Notes: a model not told the origin generated them from the letters alone. DNA of 64,000 nucleotides from an uncultured Cryomorphaceae bacterium (GCA_902614915.1 CACMMX010000001.1:50319-114318); one strand, 5' to 3'; shown: positions 7,906 through 19,739, counted from the stretch's first letter. Numbers and translations: made by a program.

Positions 7906-9176
7906 GTTTGCTGTGCTTTAAGGTAGTTCAATAAGATTACACCAAAGGCCCTGATATCTTCAAAATTGTTGTAGAGCGGAACCGGTGCCATACGAATAAC
8001 ATTAGGTTCGCGCCAATCGGCGATAACACCATGCTCCATAAGGTAGTCAAATAAGGGTTTTCCATAGCCGTGAACAAGCAAAGAAATTTGTGCCCCACGC
8101 TCATTGCGTGGAGTGATGATTTCAAAATTACTACCAGATTCTTCCGATACGTATTCCAGTACTTCCTGCAAATAGCCCGTTAGTTTTTTACTCTTTTCGA
8201 GTAATCTTCCTAACTCTGCCTTGTCGAATAAATCTAGGCTTGCCCGAAGCGGTGCCATTGCCATTACTGGTGCGTTAGACAACTGCCAAGCTTCTGCGGT
8301 AGGAATAGGTTTGAAAGTCTTTGGCATTTCGAAACGCGTTTGTTTATCGTGCCCCCACCATCCTTCAAAACGAGGAATACCCGTCTTACCGTGGTGGCGT
8401 TCGTGCACAAAATAACCCGCTGTTGCGCCAGGACCGGAGTTGATGTATTTATAATGGCACCATGCGGCAAAATCCACGTTCCAATCGTGCAATTTGATTT
8501 TGATGTTGCCTGCACCATGAGCTAAATCCCAACCGACCATTATACCTCTATCTTGGGCAGAGGCGGTCAGATTTTTCATATCCATGACTTGGCCAGTATA
8601 GTAGTTTACCCCTCCAATCATCATCACGGCAATTTCTTCACCGTGATTATTAATAGCGGCTATAATGTCCTCCATGCGAATATGGTGTTCGCCCTCTCGA
8701 GGACCAACTTCAACGAGGTGTTCCTTAGGGTCTAATCCGTGGTATCTTAGCTGAGATGCCAAAGCATATTGGTCTGATGGGAAGGCTTTGGCTTCACACA
8801 GTATTTTCGTACGTTTTCCTTCCGGTCGAAAGAAGCTTACCATCAAAAGATGGAGATTATTGGTCAGTGAACCCATCACTACTACTTCCTCAGGCTTGGC
8901 GCCGACGAGTTTCGCTAGACTTTCCGAGAAGAATTCGTGGTACGGCATCCAAGGACGACGCGCATTTATATGTCCTTCTACACCCATTTTTTTCCAATCC
9001 TCAAGCTCTTCACTCACGTATTTTTCAGCCAATTTTGGCATTAATCCCAGGCTGTTGCCCGTAAAATAGAGTGTTTGCTTACCGTTAATCACAGGCAGGT
9101 GAAATTCTTGACGGAAGTGAGCCAATGAATCATTAGCGTCTAATTCCTGTGCATAATGCGGGTTAAGTATGTTCAT
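7902..9176 (-). CDS. kynU: Kynureninase
   Basis: PLP-dependent hydrolase that cleaves kynurenine or 3-hydroxykynurenine to (3-hydroxy)anthranilate and alanine. Family motifs are FTGNSLGLMP near residue 40, GWDLAHGAGN (the aspartate contacting the PLP ring) and WCHYKYINSGPG with the Schiff-base lysine at K243. The 424-residue form starting at MNILNPHYAQ fits the usual 415-465; the frame continues 20 codons further upstream but that extension would run into the preceding UbiA-like gene. Eighteen bases separate it from that gene and it overlaps kmo by four bases. Confidence 0.95.
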   Translation of the reverse strand: MNILNPHYAQELDANDSLAHFRQEFHLPVINGKQTLYFTGNSLGLMPKLAEKYVSEELEDWKKMGVEGHINARRPWMPYHEFFSESLAKLVGAKPEEVVVMGSLTNNLHLLMVSFFRPEGKRTKILCEAKAFPSDQYALASQLRYHGLDPKEHLVEVGPREGEHHIRMEDIIAAINNHGEEIAVMMIGGVNYYTGQVMDMKNLTASAQDRGIMVGWDLAHGAGNIKIKLHDWNVDFAAWCHYKYINSGPGATAGYFVHERHHGKTGIPRFEGWWGHDKQTRFEMPKTFKPIPTAEAWQLSNAPVMAMAPLRASLDLFDKAELGRLLEKSKKLTGYLQEVLEYVSEESGSNFEIITPRNERGAQISLLVHGYGKPLFDYLMEHGVIADWREPNVIRMAPVPLYNNFEDIRAFGVILLNYLKAQQT

Positions 9177-9193
9177 CGTTTTATTATGGGTGC

Positions 9194-10042
9194 TTAAAGG
9201 TATGGTAAAAGCAGTACTAAGCCCAATAAGAACCATGGCAAACCTTCAATTAGAAAACTGTAGTATAGATCTCCCATTTCGGGTCTAGCGACAATTATTA
9301 TTGTCGCAAAGAATAAGAAGAGTGTGAATGTGCTGACCATTGGCATTCCCAAGACCACTACAAGTATAAAAAAGCTCATCCATAATGCGGCATGCGCTAG
9401 GTATATACTATTTTTTGGCCCTATTATATGGGGTAATGTTTTGATGCTTTCGGCGTCGAGTTTTATATCCCGAACATCAAAAGGAATCGTACATGCCATG
9501 GTCCAAAAGAACCGTTCTAAAAGCAAAGGCCAGCCATTGTAACCATTCCAAATTGCGGGCACAAATCCAGTACTATATGCCCAAACAAAGGAAATTATGA
9601 AAAGCTTTAATCCTGGTACTGAGCGCAGGCCACCTCCTTTATTCTTCATAATCCAAGGTAATGGGTACAACATGGCGACAGCGGCCCCAATGACATAGTA
9701 GAGGAAAAGGCTTTTTGATCCTATTTGAACTAATTCGATAATAGAGAACGTGGCACCACCTAAAATACTAAGCTTTGTAAGGTTAGGCATTTGTTGACGC
9801 CAAGCTGTTATTTTCGAGGTTTTTTCACTCCCGGAAGGACCTTCGAAATATCTAGCAAAACCATAGACAACTAGAGTGCCCGCTGCATTTAATAATGCTA
9901 GGCTATGTTGGTGGGCATCAATTAAGATTTCTGTAACACGAGTTAATGCGTAAACAGCCCCTGCAACCCAAAAGTTAGCATATACAAAGAGGCGTAAAAA
10001 ACCTGCAAAATTGTTTATAAAACCGTTGAAACTTCTTTGCAT
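9194..10042 (-). CDS. UbiA-like polytopic membrane protein, divergent prenyltransferase family
   Basis: A 282-residue protein with about eight or nine hydrophobic segments. FDVRDIKLDAES (Asp189, Asp192, Asp196) matches the second aspartate-rich motif of UbiA prenyltransferases, and GLKLFIISFVWA resembles the conserved helix before it. The first motif (NDxxDxxxD after helix 2) is not visible; that position reads YGFARYFEGPSGSEK. It may be a remote family member that has changed activity. It is upstream of kynU-kmo on the same strand with an 18-base gap, which suggests co-transcription, but no biochemical link to kynurenine is evident. Confidence 0.6.
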   Translation of the reverse strand: MQRSFNGFINNFAGFLRLFVYANFWVAGAVYALTRVTEILIDAHQHSLALLNAAGTLVVYGFARYFEGPSGSEKTSKITAWRQQMPNLTKLSILGGATFSIIELVQIGSKSLFLYYVIGAAVAMLYPLPWIMKNKGGGLRSVPGLKLFIISFVWAYSTGFVPAIWNGYNGWPLLLERFFWTMACTIPFDVRDIKLDAESIKTLPHIIGPKNSIYLAHAALWMSFFILVVVLGMPMVSTFTLFLFFATIIIVARPEMGDLYYSFLIEGLPWFLLGLVLLLPYL

Positions 10043-10113
10043 TCTTAGGTGTTAAAAATACGTCACTTATCCTATGTATATAGTATTTTTATAGTATTAA
10101 AACCAACCCTAAT

Positions 10114-12987
10114 ATGAAGCGCAATTCATTTGCCTACCGCCACATCGGACCGAAAGCTGTAGATGTTGATCAAATGTTGTCTACTATAGGTGTGGATTCT
10201 ATTGATACCCTTATCAACCAAACGGTACCTGCTGCCATTCGAGCAGAGAACCATTTAGAATTAAGTGAAGCAATGACCGAGGCTGAATTTAGTGCCCACA
10301 TTTCAGCTTTGGGCGAAATGAATTCTATGTTTAAAACATACATAGGAATGGGATACCATCCTACTGTGCTTCCAGGGGTGATTCAGCGAAATATTTTAGA
10401 AAATCCAGGTTGGTATACCGCTTACACACCCTATCAAGCTGAAATTGCACAAGGCAGATTGGAAGCTTTAATGAACTATCAAACCGTGGTAGTGGACCTC
10501 ACGGGCATGGAGCTTGCCAATGCCTCTTTATTAGATGAAGCCACGGCAGTTGCCGAGGCTATGAGCATGTTCCACGGAGCCATGCCACGTGCTAAGAAAA
10601 AAGCCGGTGCTAACAAATTCTTTGTTGACAATAACACCTTTCCGCAGAGTATTGCGCTACTAAAAACTAGAACAGAGCCTATTGGAGTTGAATTAGTTTT
10701 TGGTGATTATAAAACGTTTGAACCTACGGAAGAATTCTTCGGTGCTATGGTTCAGTACCCTAATGCAAATGGTTCGGTAGAAGATTATCGCGCTTTTGCT
10801 GCATACTGCAACGAGGCGGAAGTACAGCTTGTTGTGGCGGCAGATTTATTGTCATTGACATTGCTCACACCCCCAGGAGAATGGGGAGCTGATGCTGTAG
10901 TCGGTTCTACGCAGCGTTTCGGAATTCCATTAGGATATGGTGGTCCTCACGCAGCTTATTACGCGACAAAAGAAAGTTATAAGCGTCACATCCCAGGTCG
11001 TATTATTGGTCGTACCATTGATACCGACGGCAATCCTGCCTTGCGCATGGCATTACAGACTCGTGAGCAACATATTAAGCGTGATAAAGCAACATCAAAT
11101 ATCTGTACTGCTCAGGTTTTACTTGCAGTCATGGCAGGAGCTTACGGAGTATATCATGGACCAGAAGGATTAATAGATATTGCTGAATCCATTCATTTAA
11201 AGGCAGCAACTTTGAATGCTGCTTTGAAGGGAATGAATCTTGAACAATCTAATGAATTCTTCTTTGATACGCTGAAAATTCACCTTAGTTCAAGTGATGC
11301 TTCTGAGTTGAGAACCTTGGCGGAGGATGCTGAAATTAATTTTCGCTACTTTGATTCAAAATCAGTGGGAATCTCATTGAATGAAACAACTACCGATTCA
11401 GATGTTGCCGAAATCATTGCAATTTTTGCCAAGGCAGAGCAGGTTAAAGAAATTGCCATGGATGATTTGCAGACGGCGATTCCTTCGTCATTGTCCCGCT
11501 CCACAGCATTTATGACTAACGAAGTATTTCATAGTTACCGCAGTGAGACAGATATGATGCGTTACTTGAAAACGCTTGAGCGAAAAGATTTGGCTTTGAA
11601 TCACAGCATGATTTCTTTGGGATCCTGTACCATGAAACTAAATGCGGCCTCCGAAATGATACCATTATCTAATGCTGCATGGAATAGTCTGCATCCATTT
11701 GTACCTGTCAATCAGGCTGCTGGCTATATTGAAGTAATTAAGGCGCTTGAAAAAGATTTATCGGAAATCACAGGTTTTGCGGCAACGTCCTTACAACCTA
11801 ATTCTGGTGCTCAAGGAGAATATGCGGGTTTAATGGTCATTCGCGCTTACCATCACGCAAACGATGACGACCACAGAAATATAGCACTGATTCCATCGTC
11901 GGCACACGGTACGAATCCAGCCTCGGCCGTAATGGCTGGTATGAAAGTGGTAGTGGTAGCATGTGACGAAAAAGGTAACATTGATGTGGAAGACCTTCGT
12001 TCTAAGGCGGAACAATACAGTGATAACTTAAGTGCACTAATGATTACCTACCCGTCAACCCACGGCGTATTTGAAGCCAACGTAAAGGAGATTACGAGTA
12101 TTATTCATAGTCATGGCGGTCAAGTTTATATGGATGGAGCGAATATGAATGCTCAGGTGGGTTTGACTTCTCCAGGAATCATAGGTGCAGACGTTTGTCA
12201 TTTGAATTTACACAAAACCTTTGCGATTCCACATGGCGGAGGAGGACCTGGAATGGGGCCTATTTGCTGCGCCGCACATTTAGCTCCTTTCTTGCCAAAA
12301 CATGACGTTATAGAAATGGGTGGTGTGCAAGGAATTTCGAGTATTTCTGCTGCTCCTTGGGGATCTGCACTGATTCTTATGATTTCTTATGCGTATATCA
12401 AAATGTTGGGCAGTAAAGGACTTACGGATAGTACGAAATATGCTATTCTCAACGCGAATTATATAAAAGAGCGACTTGCCGGTTCATTTGATGTTCTATA
12501 CATGGGTGAGAATAATCGATGCGCACATGAGATGATTTTAGATTGTCGACCATTTAAGCGTAACGCAGGGGTTGAGGTAACCGATATTGCTAAACGATTA
12601 ATGGATTATGGATTCCATGCACCTACGGTAAGCTTTCCGGTCGCGGGAACCGTTATGGTGGAGCCTACAGAAAGTGAAGGTATAGCTGAGCTGGACCGTT
12701 TTTGTGATGCAATGCTAAGTATTCGTTCTGAGATTTTAGAAATTGAGGATAGTCGAGCGGAGACTATGAATAATGTTTTGAAGAATGCGCCACATACCCA
12801 AAATATGATTTGTAGCGATAAATGGGACTTCCCATACTCCCGAGCCAAAGCAGCTTTTCCACTATCCTTTATTAGTGAAAATAAGTTTTGGCCATCAGTT
12901 CGTCGAGTAGATGACGCTTACGGAGACCGAAACCTAATCTGTACATGTGAGCCCATTGAAAGTTATATGGAAGAAACGGAAGTATAG
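10114..12987 (+). CDS. gcvP: Glycine dehydrogenase (decarboxylating), P-protein
   Basis: Decarboxylates glycine and passes the aminomethyl group to the lipoyl H-protein in the glycine cleavage system. The 957-residue single-chain form holds two halves (GcvPA-like up to about residue 450, GcvPB-like after). The start RHIGP is a family hallmark, and HLNLHKTFAIPHGGGGPGMGP carries the PLP lysine at about K701. SLGSCTMKLNA opens the second half. Transcribed divergently from the UbiA-like gene; no clear TAnnTTTG element is seen in the 71-base gap. The T- and H-protein genes are not in the window. Confidence 0.97.
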   Translation: MKRNSFAYRHIGPKAVDVDQMLSTIGVDSIDTLINQTVPAAIRAENHLELSEAMTEAEFSAHISALGEMNSMFKTYIGMGYHPTVLPGVIQRNILENPGWYTAYTPYQAEIAQGRLEALMNYQTVVVDLTGMELANASLLDEATAVAEAMSMFHGAMPRAKKKAGANKFFVDNNTFPQSIALLKTRTEPIGVELVFGDYKTFEPTEEFFGAMVQYPNANGSVEDYRAFAAYCNEAEVQLVVAADLLSLTLLTPPGEWGADAVVGSTQRFGIPLGYGGPHAAYYATKESYKRHIPGRIIGRTIDTDGNPALRMALQTREQHIKRDKATSNICTAQVLLAVMAGAYGVYHGPEGLIDIAESIHLKAATLNAALKGMNLEQSNEFFFDTLKIHLSSSDASELRTLAEDAEINFRYFDSKSVGISLNETTTDSDVAEIIAIFAKAEQVKEIAMDDLQTAIPSSLSRSTAFMTNEVFHSYRSETDMMRYLKTLERKDLALNHSMISLGSCTMKLNAASEMIPLSNAAWNSLHPFVPVNQAAGYIEVIKALEKDLSEITGFAATSLQPNSGAQGEYAGLMVIRAYHHANDDDHRNIALIPSSAHGTNPASAVMAGMKVVVVACDEKGNIDVEDLRSKAEQYSDNLSALMITYPSTHGVFEANVKEITSIIHSHGGQVYMDGANMNAQVGLTSPGIIGADVCHLNLHKTFAIPHGGGGPGMGPICCAAHLAPFLPKHDVIEMGGVQGISSISAAPWGSALILMISYAYIKMLGSKGLTDSTKYAILNANYIKERLAGSFDVLYMGENNRCAHEMILDCRPFKRNAGVEVTDIAKRLMDYGFHAPTVSFPVAGTVMVEPTESEGIAELDRFCDAMLSIRSEILEIEDSRAETMNNVLKNAPHTQNMICSDKWDFPYSRAKAAFPLSFISENKFWPSVRRVDDAYGDRNLICTCEPIESYMEETEV

Positions 12988-13035
12988 AACTTCCTGCGCC
13001 GATTAATTCTTCTTTACGCAGCGTTCGAGTGCATG

Positions 13036-14289
13036 TTAGTCTGCTTGAATTTGTCTTATATCCGCACCGGTAGGTCTCTGATAGAGGGATAAATCAAAGT
13101 GCTTTGTAGCTGCATAGAGATGGTCAAAGATATCAGACATTATACCTTCGTAAAGTGACCATTCTGTTGTTGCTGTAAAGCAATATACCTCCACCGGAAT
13201 ACCTTCAGTAGTTGGTTGTAATTGACGAACCATTAGGGTGAATTCATTATTGATACCAGCATGGTTTGTTAAATAAAATTCAATATACTTTCTATATAAA
13301 CCGATATTAGTTTGTCGTCGACCATTGAGTAAACTAGTACCCTGAGATTTCTTTTTCGAATTGGAGTCGTCTATTTCTTTTTGACGATCGACCAAGAACG
13401 GTTTAATGAGGTCTATTTCCATTAAGGCATCCATTAAATCTTTGTCTAAATGGCGAATAGAGGTAATATCAATGTTGATATTGCGCTTGATGCGTCTAGC
13501 ACCACTTTCAGACATTCCACGCCAATTGACAAAACTGTCTTGCACAAATGCTGTAGCCGGAACGGTGCTCACCGTTTTGTCAAAGTTTTGAATTTTTATT
13601 GTGGTGAGGTCAATACTGAGTACATCTCCATCCACACTGTATTTCGAAAAAGTAATCCAATCGCCTACTTTCACTAGATCATACATATGTATTTGGAAAT
13701 TGGCCAAAAGACCTTTTATGCTGTCTTGAAATACTAAAATAAGTATGGCTGTTGTCCCGGCAAAGGCCCCGAGTATAGCTCCAGCAGATGTTCCGGTGAT
13801 AATTGAAATAAAGGCGACTGCTGCTCCAAAAAAAGCAAGTAAACGGACTACTTGTGAAATCGTCCGAACGGGTGTGTTCGTATACTTCTCATTCTGACTT
13901 AGCCAATTTTCTAAGGCACGTAGGGTTCTATTAACCAAAGTTACCAATAGGACGATAATGTAGCCAACTACCATTTTTTCCAAAACGGGAATCATTCGTG
14001 GCACGTCGCTTAAAACATAGCTGAGACTGTTATGCACTATTATTGCAGGTACCAGATGTGCTACTCCTTTAAAAACTTTTTGCTTAAAAAAGTAATCATC
14101 CCAAGTAGCTTTTGTTCGTTTAACAGCAGCATGAATAATGCTGACTAGAATACGGCGCGATAAAAAGTCGGCAATTAAGGAAAGTAATCCCAATACAAGG
14201 AAGTCTATTCCAAGTGCTATCCACTCAATATAGGGCTCATCAATATTTTGGCTGGCCAGCCATTGGCTGGCCCAGTGTATTTTATCCAT
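13036..14289 (-). CDS. MscS-family mechanosensitive ion channel (YbdG/MscM-like)
   Basis: Inner-membrane channel relieving osmotic pressure. The 417-residue protein has a few N-terminal transmembrane helices, then the pore helix ASAGAILGAFAGTTAILILVF with small residues lining the pore, then the MscS beta domain (QIHMYDLVKVGDWITF, VLSIDLTTIKIQNFD) and a C-terminal alpha/beta domain. Length and architecture resemble E. coli YbdG more than the 286-residue MscS. Its ATG overlaps the DUF4249 stop by one base (TAATG), so it is the last gene of the TonB receptor/DUF4249 transcript, probably without functional connection. Confidence 0.9.
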   Translation of the reverse strand: MDKIHWASQWLASQNIDEPYIEWIALGIDFLVLGLLSLIADFLSRRILVSIIHAAVKRTKATWDDYFFKQKVFKGVAHLVPAIIVHNSLSYVLSDVPRMIPVLEKMVVGYIIVLLVTLVNRTLRALENWLSQNEKYTNTPVRTISQVVRLLAFFGAAVAFISIITGTSAGAILGAFAGTTAILILVFQDSIKGLLANFQIHMYDLVKVGDWITFSKYSVDGDVLSIDLTTIKIQNFDKTVSTVPATAFVQDSFVNWRGMSESGARRIKRNINIDITSIRHLDKDLMDALMEIDLIKPFLVDRQKEIDDSNSKKKSQGTSLLNGRRQTNIGLYRKYIEFYLTNHAGINNEFTLMVRQLQPTTEGIPVEVYCFTATTEWSLYEGIMSDIFDHLYAATKHFDLSLYQRPTGADIRQIQAD

Positions 14290-15257
14290 TAGAATGGGTG
14301 AGATAAGGTTACACTATCAAATCTAACTGAAGTTGCATAAAAATACCCTAATCCAAAAACAGTTGTATCATCTTGGCGATGAATATTTCCAATTTGTGGA
14401 CTGAAGGGGACACTAAATAATCCCCCACCATTAATATTGTTAAACATAATTAATAGATAATCGTACATGCCTGTACTTATTGTTCGTGTCTCATAAGTCA
14501 GACTAATGAGTGTATCACGGAATACAGTATACGGCGGCCCAACAAAATTGAAACGGCTTACTTGAGTGCCCTCAACGTAAAGGTCATCATTGAAAATATT
14601 GATACTTGAATTCAGACTTTTTTCTGTAGCCTGAGGAAATAACGGTCCGGTAAAACCGTTAGGAGCATATATTTTAGTCGTCCAATAGTTTTTAATCCAG
14701 TATGCATTACCTCTTCCAATGGGATCGTTCCATATTGCATAAGGACTGTAAAAACATGAATCGGCATCTGCAAAATATACGGAGTCTCCTGTTCTGAAAT
14801 CTATCCAGCTACTGTCATCTTCCATGATCTGAAACATAGGGCTTAATAATGTAAAAGGAGTATTTACAATATCTGTTTTACTTTCCCACAGACCAGTTGC
14901 ATTGCCATAACCGCTGGGCACATCGATAAGTAATCGATATCCGTTTCCAATAACAGCTAGCAGAGTTGAATCTTCATATCGTCCAGGTGCCACTTCGCTC
15001 AAGGTGCTAACCAAAATATCATTTTCATATACCTCAACAATGGCACCAGAAATACTTGCAGCATCGGAAGTTTCTAGGTACGGCGAACTGATTGAGAGAT
15101 TTAAATATGTACCTTGGCTCATAAGGTCGGTCACCGCACCACTAACTGAAATTAAAGAGGCACCATCATAGACATCAGTTTTTACTTTCTCAGTAACATC
15201 CGTTCGACATGAGATGAATAGGATTGCTAAAAAACTAAATAGGGCTGAGTTCTTCAT
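14289..15257 (-). CDS. DUF4249-family surface lipoprotein
   Basis: 322 residues with a lipoprotein signal (ILFISC, Cys17) followed by beta-rich Ig-like repeats (VYENDILVSTLSE, PGRYEDSTLL, GNGYRLLIDVP). In Bacteroidota, DUF4249 lipoproteins are typically encoded next to TonB-dependent receptors with a carboxypeptidase-like N-terminal domain, and this gene begins three bases after such a receptor. By analogy with SusD it may be a surface-exposed partner of the receptor; the ligand is unknown. Confidence 0.82.
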   Translation of the reverse strand: MKNSALFSFLAILFISCRTDVTEKVKTDVYDGASLISVSGAVTDLMSQGTYLNLSISSPYLETSDAASISGAIVEVYENDILVSTLSEVAPGRYEDSTLLAVIGNGYRLLIDVPSGYGNATGLWESKTDIVNTPFTLLSPMFQIMEDDSSWIDFRTGDSVYFADADSCFYSPYAIWNDPIGRGNAYWIKNYWTTKIYAPNGFTGPLFPQATEKSLNSSINIFNDDLYVEGTQVSRFNFVGPPYTVFRDTLISLTYETRTISTGMYDYLLIMFNNINGGGLFSVPFSPQIGNIHRQDDTTVFGLGYFYATSVRFDSVTLSHPF

Positions 15258-15260
15258 GTC

Positions 15261-17651
15261 TTAAAAGTCAAGGTTATAGGTAATTGTTGGAATGGCAGCT
15301 CCAAATATGGAAAGTTGCGTGGCTCTTGTTTGTCCAGTTGGATTGCCAGTGGCGTCTAATTCTTCCTCAAAGTATATACTAAAGGCATTATTGCGTCCAT
15401 AGGTATTGTATACACCAAAATTCCAACTACCTTTCCAATCACGGTTTTTCTTATTTGGAATTGCAATGTCTATGCTTAAATCTAAGCGATGATAGGCAGG
15501 TGTTCTACTATTATTGCGGCTCAGCGCGAATGGATAAATGATACCTTCAAATTCACTTTTTGCCTCTGGGTAGGTGTAAGGTTTTCCGGTCTGATAAATG
15601 AAAGAGCCAGAAAAGCTAATATTAGGTTTCCATGCGTATGCGGCAACAATCGCTACATCATGTGGTTTGTCTTGAGCGGCGGAGTACCATTCTCCAAGAT
15701 TTATCCATTCATCAGGTGTCGCTCCAAGATTAACTTGTAATTGAGACCTACTGTAGGTGTAGGCTAACCAGCCAGTTAATCGACCTATTTTTTTATCCAA
15801 TTGCATTTCAAGGCCGTAACTTCTCCCACGTCCGGTCATCAATGCCACTTCAATATTATCAACGCCAGTAGGTTGTGCACCATTTTTAAAATCTACTAGA
15901 TTACGCATGCTTTTATAGTAGGTTTCGACACTCAATTGCCATTCACCAGCATTGAAGTTACGGTTCCAACCCAATGCAACTTGATCTGCCGTTCCAGGAT
16001 TGATATAACTACCCGCGGGACGCCATGTATCAATAGGAAGTGAAGAAGTTGTATTCGAGATTAAATGAATGTATTGGCGCATTCTATTGTAGCTCGCCTT
16101 TATCGCTGTGTTTTCTGATGATTTATAATTTATTCCAAATCTAGGTTCTAACCCTTGAAGTCCAGTAAAAGATTTAATAATCTCATTGGACAAATAACTA
16201 GTTGTGTCTGTAATAAGATCATTTCTCACGGTACCATTTGTGGTAGGATTGTAATTTACAATGTTACGAGCACCTAAATTATAAAACGAACTATAACGAA
16301 GACCAGCACGAATAGTTAATCGATTATTAATTTTCCAATTTTCTTCAATGAATAATGATGGCTCTAAGGCATATTCATTTTGGAGTTCAATATTGATATC
16401 AATAAGGTTGCTATCCAGGTAGTCCAGTGTAGTAGAGAAGGGTTCAAAATTATAAGCAGTTAATTCTAATCCATAATTGACTTGCAGTTTAGCATTCGGA
16501 AACCAATTAAAAGCGACTTTGTTGCTCTGGTTTTTGATGTAGGCAATGTTGTCGATGATGGCCTGAGGAAAATCAAAACCGATGGCATAGTCATAATCGG
16601 AATATATTGTACTTACATTAAGGAATAATTTGTCAGTAATGAGGTAATTCCATCGTCCAGTCAATCCAAGGTTACCCCAATCAAACTTAACTAAGCCCGG
16701 TATACCAAATGCATCTTTTCCATAATACGCGCTAAGGAATAGTCTACTCTTGTCGTTGAATTTATAATTAACTTTTGCATTTAAGTCATAAAAGTTGGCA
16801 ATGATTGAATTCAAATCATCGTTTGGACTAGCTTTGAGTAATATATCTTGATAAGATCTTCTCCCTGCAATCATGAAACTTGCTTTATCCTTTACAATAG
16901 GTCCTTCAAGCATTAGGCGGGAAGATAAAAGGCCTAAACCCATGGTTCCTGCAAATTTTTTGTTGTTTCCCTCTTTTTGATGTACATCCAAAACGGATGA
17001 AAGTCTACCGCCATAAGGTGCAGGAATTCCGCCTTTATATAATTTCAAGTCACGAACAGCATCGCCATTAAAAATAGAAAAGAATCCAAAAATATGTGAA
17101 CTATTGTAAACGGGGGCCTGGTCCAAAAGGATTAAGTTCTGATCTGTTTTTCCCCCACGAACATTAAAACCGCTGGCGCCCTCTCCTACGGTAGTAACTC
17201 CAGGAAGCAACGTAATTGATCGAATAACGTCAAACTCTCCAAGAAATTGAGGAATGGCTTTGATTTGTTTAGCTGTCAACTGGGTAGTTGACATTTCCGT
17301 GGTGTTTAGGTTATCATCTAATTTTTTCGCAGTTACTTGTACCTCATCTAGTTGATTTGTCGATTCTCTTAGTTCAAAGTCAAGTGTCTGACTTCCCGTG
17401 ATGGTTAGGGTTTTTTCGATAGGTTCATAACCAATATAACTGACGGTAAAAACATATTTTCCCGCAGGAATAGTTAAAGAATAAAAGCCATAAATATTCG
17501 TTACGGTTCCTTGACGATTTTCATTCGTTATTGAGGCATTAATAAGTTCCTCTCCACTGCCAGCATCACGAATATATCCGCTGAGAGTAACATTTTGCGC
17601 ATGGGAGTTCAGGGTAAATGCTAGTCCTAATAGGGCAAGCCATTTTTTCAT
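15261..17651 (-). CDS. TonB-dependent receptor with N-terminal carboxypeptidase-regulatory-like domain
   Basis: Outer-membrane importer of 796 residues. After a signal peptide (to about residue 19) comes a carboxypeptidase-regulatory-like fold (VTLSGYIRDAGSGEELINAS, residues about 20-105), then the plug (LPGVTTVGEGASGFNVRGG, LLDQAPVYNSSHIFGFFS, about 115-230), then a 22-strand-type barrel ending in TYNLDF. Energised by TonB-ExbBD, which are not in the window. It heads an operon with the DUF4249 lipoprotein. The substrate cannot be inferred; oligopeptides, glycans or metal chelates are all possible. Confidence 0.92.
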   Translation of the reverse strand: MKKWLALLGLAFTLNSHAQNVTLSGYIRDAGSGEELINASITNENRQGTVTNIYGFYSLTIPAGKYVFTVSYIGYEPIEKTLTITGSQTLDFELRESTNQLDEVQVTAKKLDDNLNTTEMSTTQLTAKQIKAIPQFLGEFDVIRSITLLPGVTTVGEGASGFNVRGGKTDQNLILLDQAPVYNSSHIFGFFSIFNGDAVRDLKLYKGGIPAPYGGRLSSVLDVHQKEGNNKKFAGTMGLGLLSSRLMLEGPIVKDKASFMIAGRRSYQDILLKASPNDDLNSIIANFYDLNAKVNYKFNDKSRLFLSAYYGKDAFGIPGLVKFDWGNLGLTGRWNYLITDKLFLNVSTIYSDYDYAIGFDFPQAIIDNIAYIKNQSNKVAFNWFPNAKLQVNYGLELTAYNFEPFSTTLDYLDSNLIDINIELQNEYALEPSLFIEENWKINNRLTIRAGLRYSSFYNLGARNIVNYNPTTNGTVRNDLITDTTSYLSNEIIKSFTGLQGLEPRFGINYKSSENTAIKASYNRMRQYIHLISNTTSSLPIDTWRPAGSYINPGTADQVALGWNRNFNAGEWQLSVETYYKSMRNLVDFKNGAQPTGVDNIEVALMTGRGRSYGLEMQLDKKIGRLTGWLAYTYSRSQLQVNLGATPDEWINLGEWYSAAQDKPHDVAIVAAYAWKPNISFSGSFIYQTGKPYTYPEAKSEFEGIIYPFALSRNNSRTPAYHRLDLSIDIAIPNKKNRDWKGSWNFGVYNTYGRNNAFSIYFEEELDATGNPTGQTRATQLSIFGAAIPTITYNLDF

Positions 17652-17739
17652 AATTAAGGTGGTTTATTATTCAAATAAGGAATAATGCCGAATTTTGTTC
17701 CCCAATAGGTCAAAGTTTGTGCCAACTACTTGATTTGAA

Positions 17740-17997
17740 TTATTCTTTAAGCAAAAGTTTAAACGCTAAAATGGTGCCCGATAAACTGCTTCCAATGATA
17801 TTAGCAAGTATGAGTGGGAAGTCCTTCAGATATATGCCATAGATTAACCAGCCCAGTTGACCAGTAAACATCATAATGTACATGGTTAAGCTGAGGTCCT
17901 TGGTTTGACGCATTCTAATGGTTTTGAATGCTTGAGGTACGAATGCCGAGGTAGTAAGTACGGCCGCCACGATTCCAATTGTAGTTACCCAATTCAT
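17740..17997 (-). CDS. SemiSWEET sugar transporter
   Basis: Three-helix half-SWEET of 85 residues that forms a homodimeric sugar channel in the inner membrane. The PQ-loop motif FVPQAFKTIRMRQTKDLS lies after helix 1, and GQLGWLIYGIYLKDFPLILANIIG covers helices 2-3 with the conserved tryptophan and asparagine. The start at MNWVTTIG gives the normal family length; the frame extends 49 codons upstream, but that stretch is not family-like. Divergent from atpD. Confidence 0.88.
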   Translation of the reverse strand: MNWVTTIGIVAAVLTTSAFVPQAFKTIRMRQTKDLSLTMYIMMFTGQLGWLIYGIYLKDFPLILANIIGSSLSGTILAFKLLLKE

Positions 17998-18186
17998 AAT
18001 ATCGAAAATAGTTGAATTCCATTGGATTTTACAAGCGAATACACAATATGAAATGAGGATGAATAAACACTTATAGTTAGTGAGAAAAGGATTCTTCGAA
18101 TTGATTATTGTTAGTAACATGTTAATAACTGCTTCCAGCCACATGAGTTAGCTCATTTGAGAGTTGTCTGAAATAAATCTGTAAAT

Positions 18187-18194
18187 TACTTTTG
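18187..18194 (+). promoter_or_regulatory. Bacteroidota -7 element (TACTTTTG) for atpDC
   Basis: TACTTTTG matches TAnnTTTG exactly, with GTTG at 18163-18166 giving a 20-base spacer. This predicts a start about 20 bases before the atpD ATG. Confidence 0.6.
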
Positions 18195-18213
18195 TGACAT
18201 CTTAAAAAAATAA

Positions 18214-19728
<1,515 letters not shown>

Positions 19729-19739
19729 TCGCATTCTGT

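Noticed and set aside
17998..18144. N-terminal 49-codon extension of SemiSWEET
   Set aside because: Family length and the PQ-loop placement fit the internal ATG; the extension has no conserved features.
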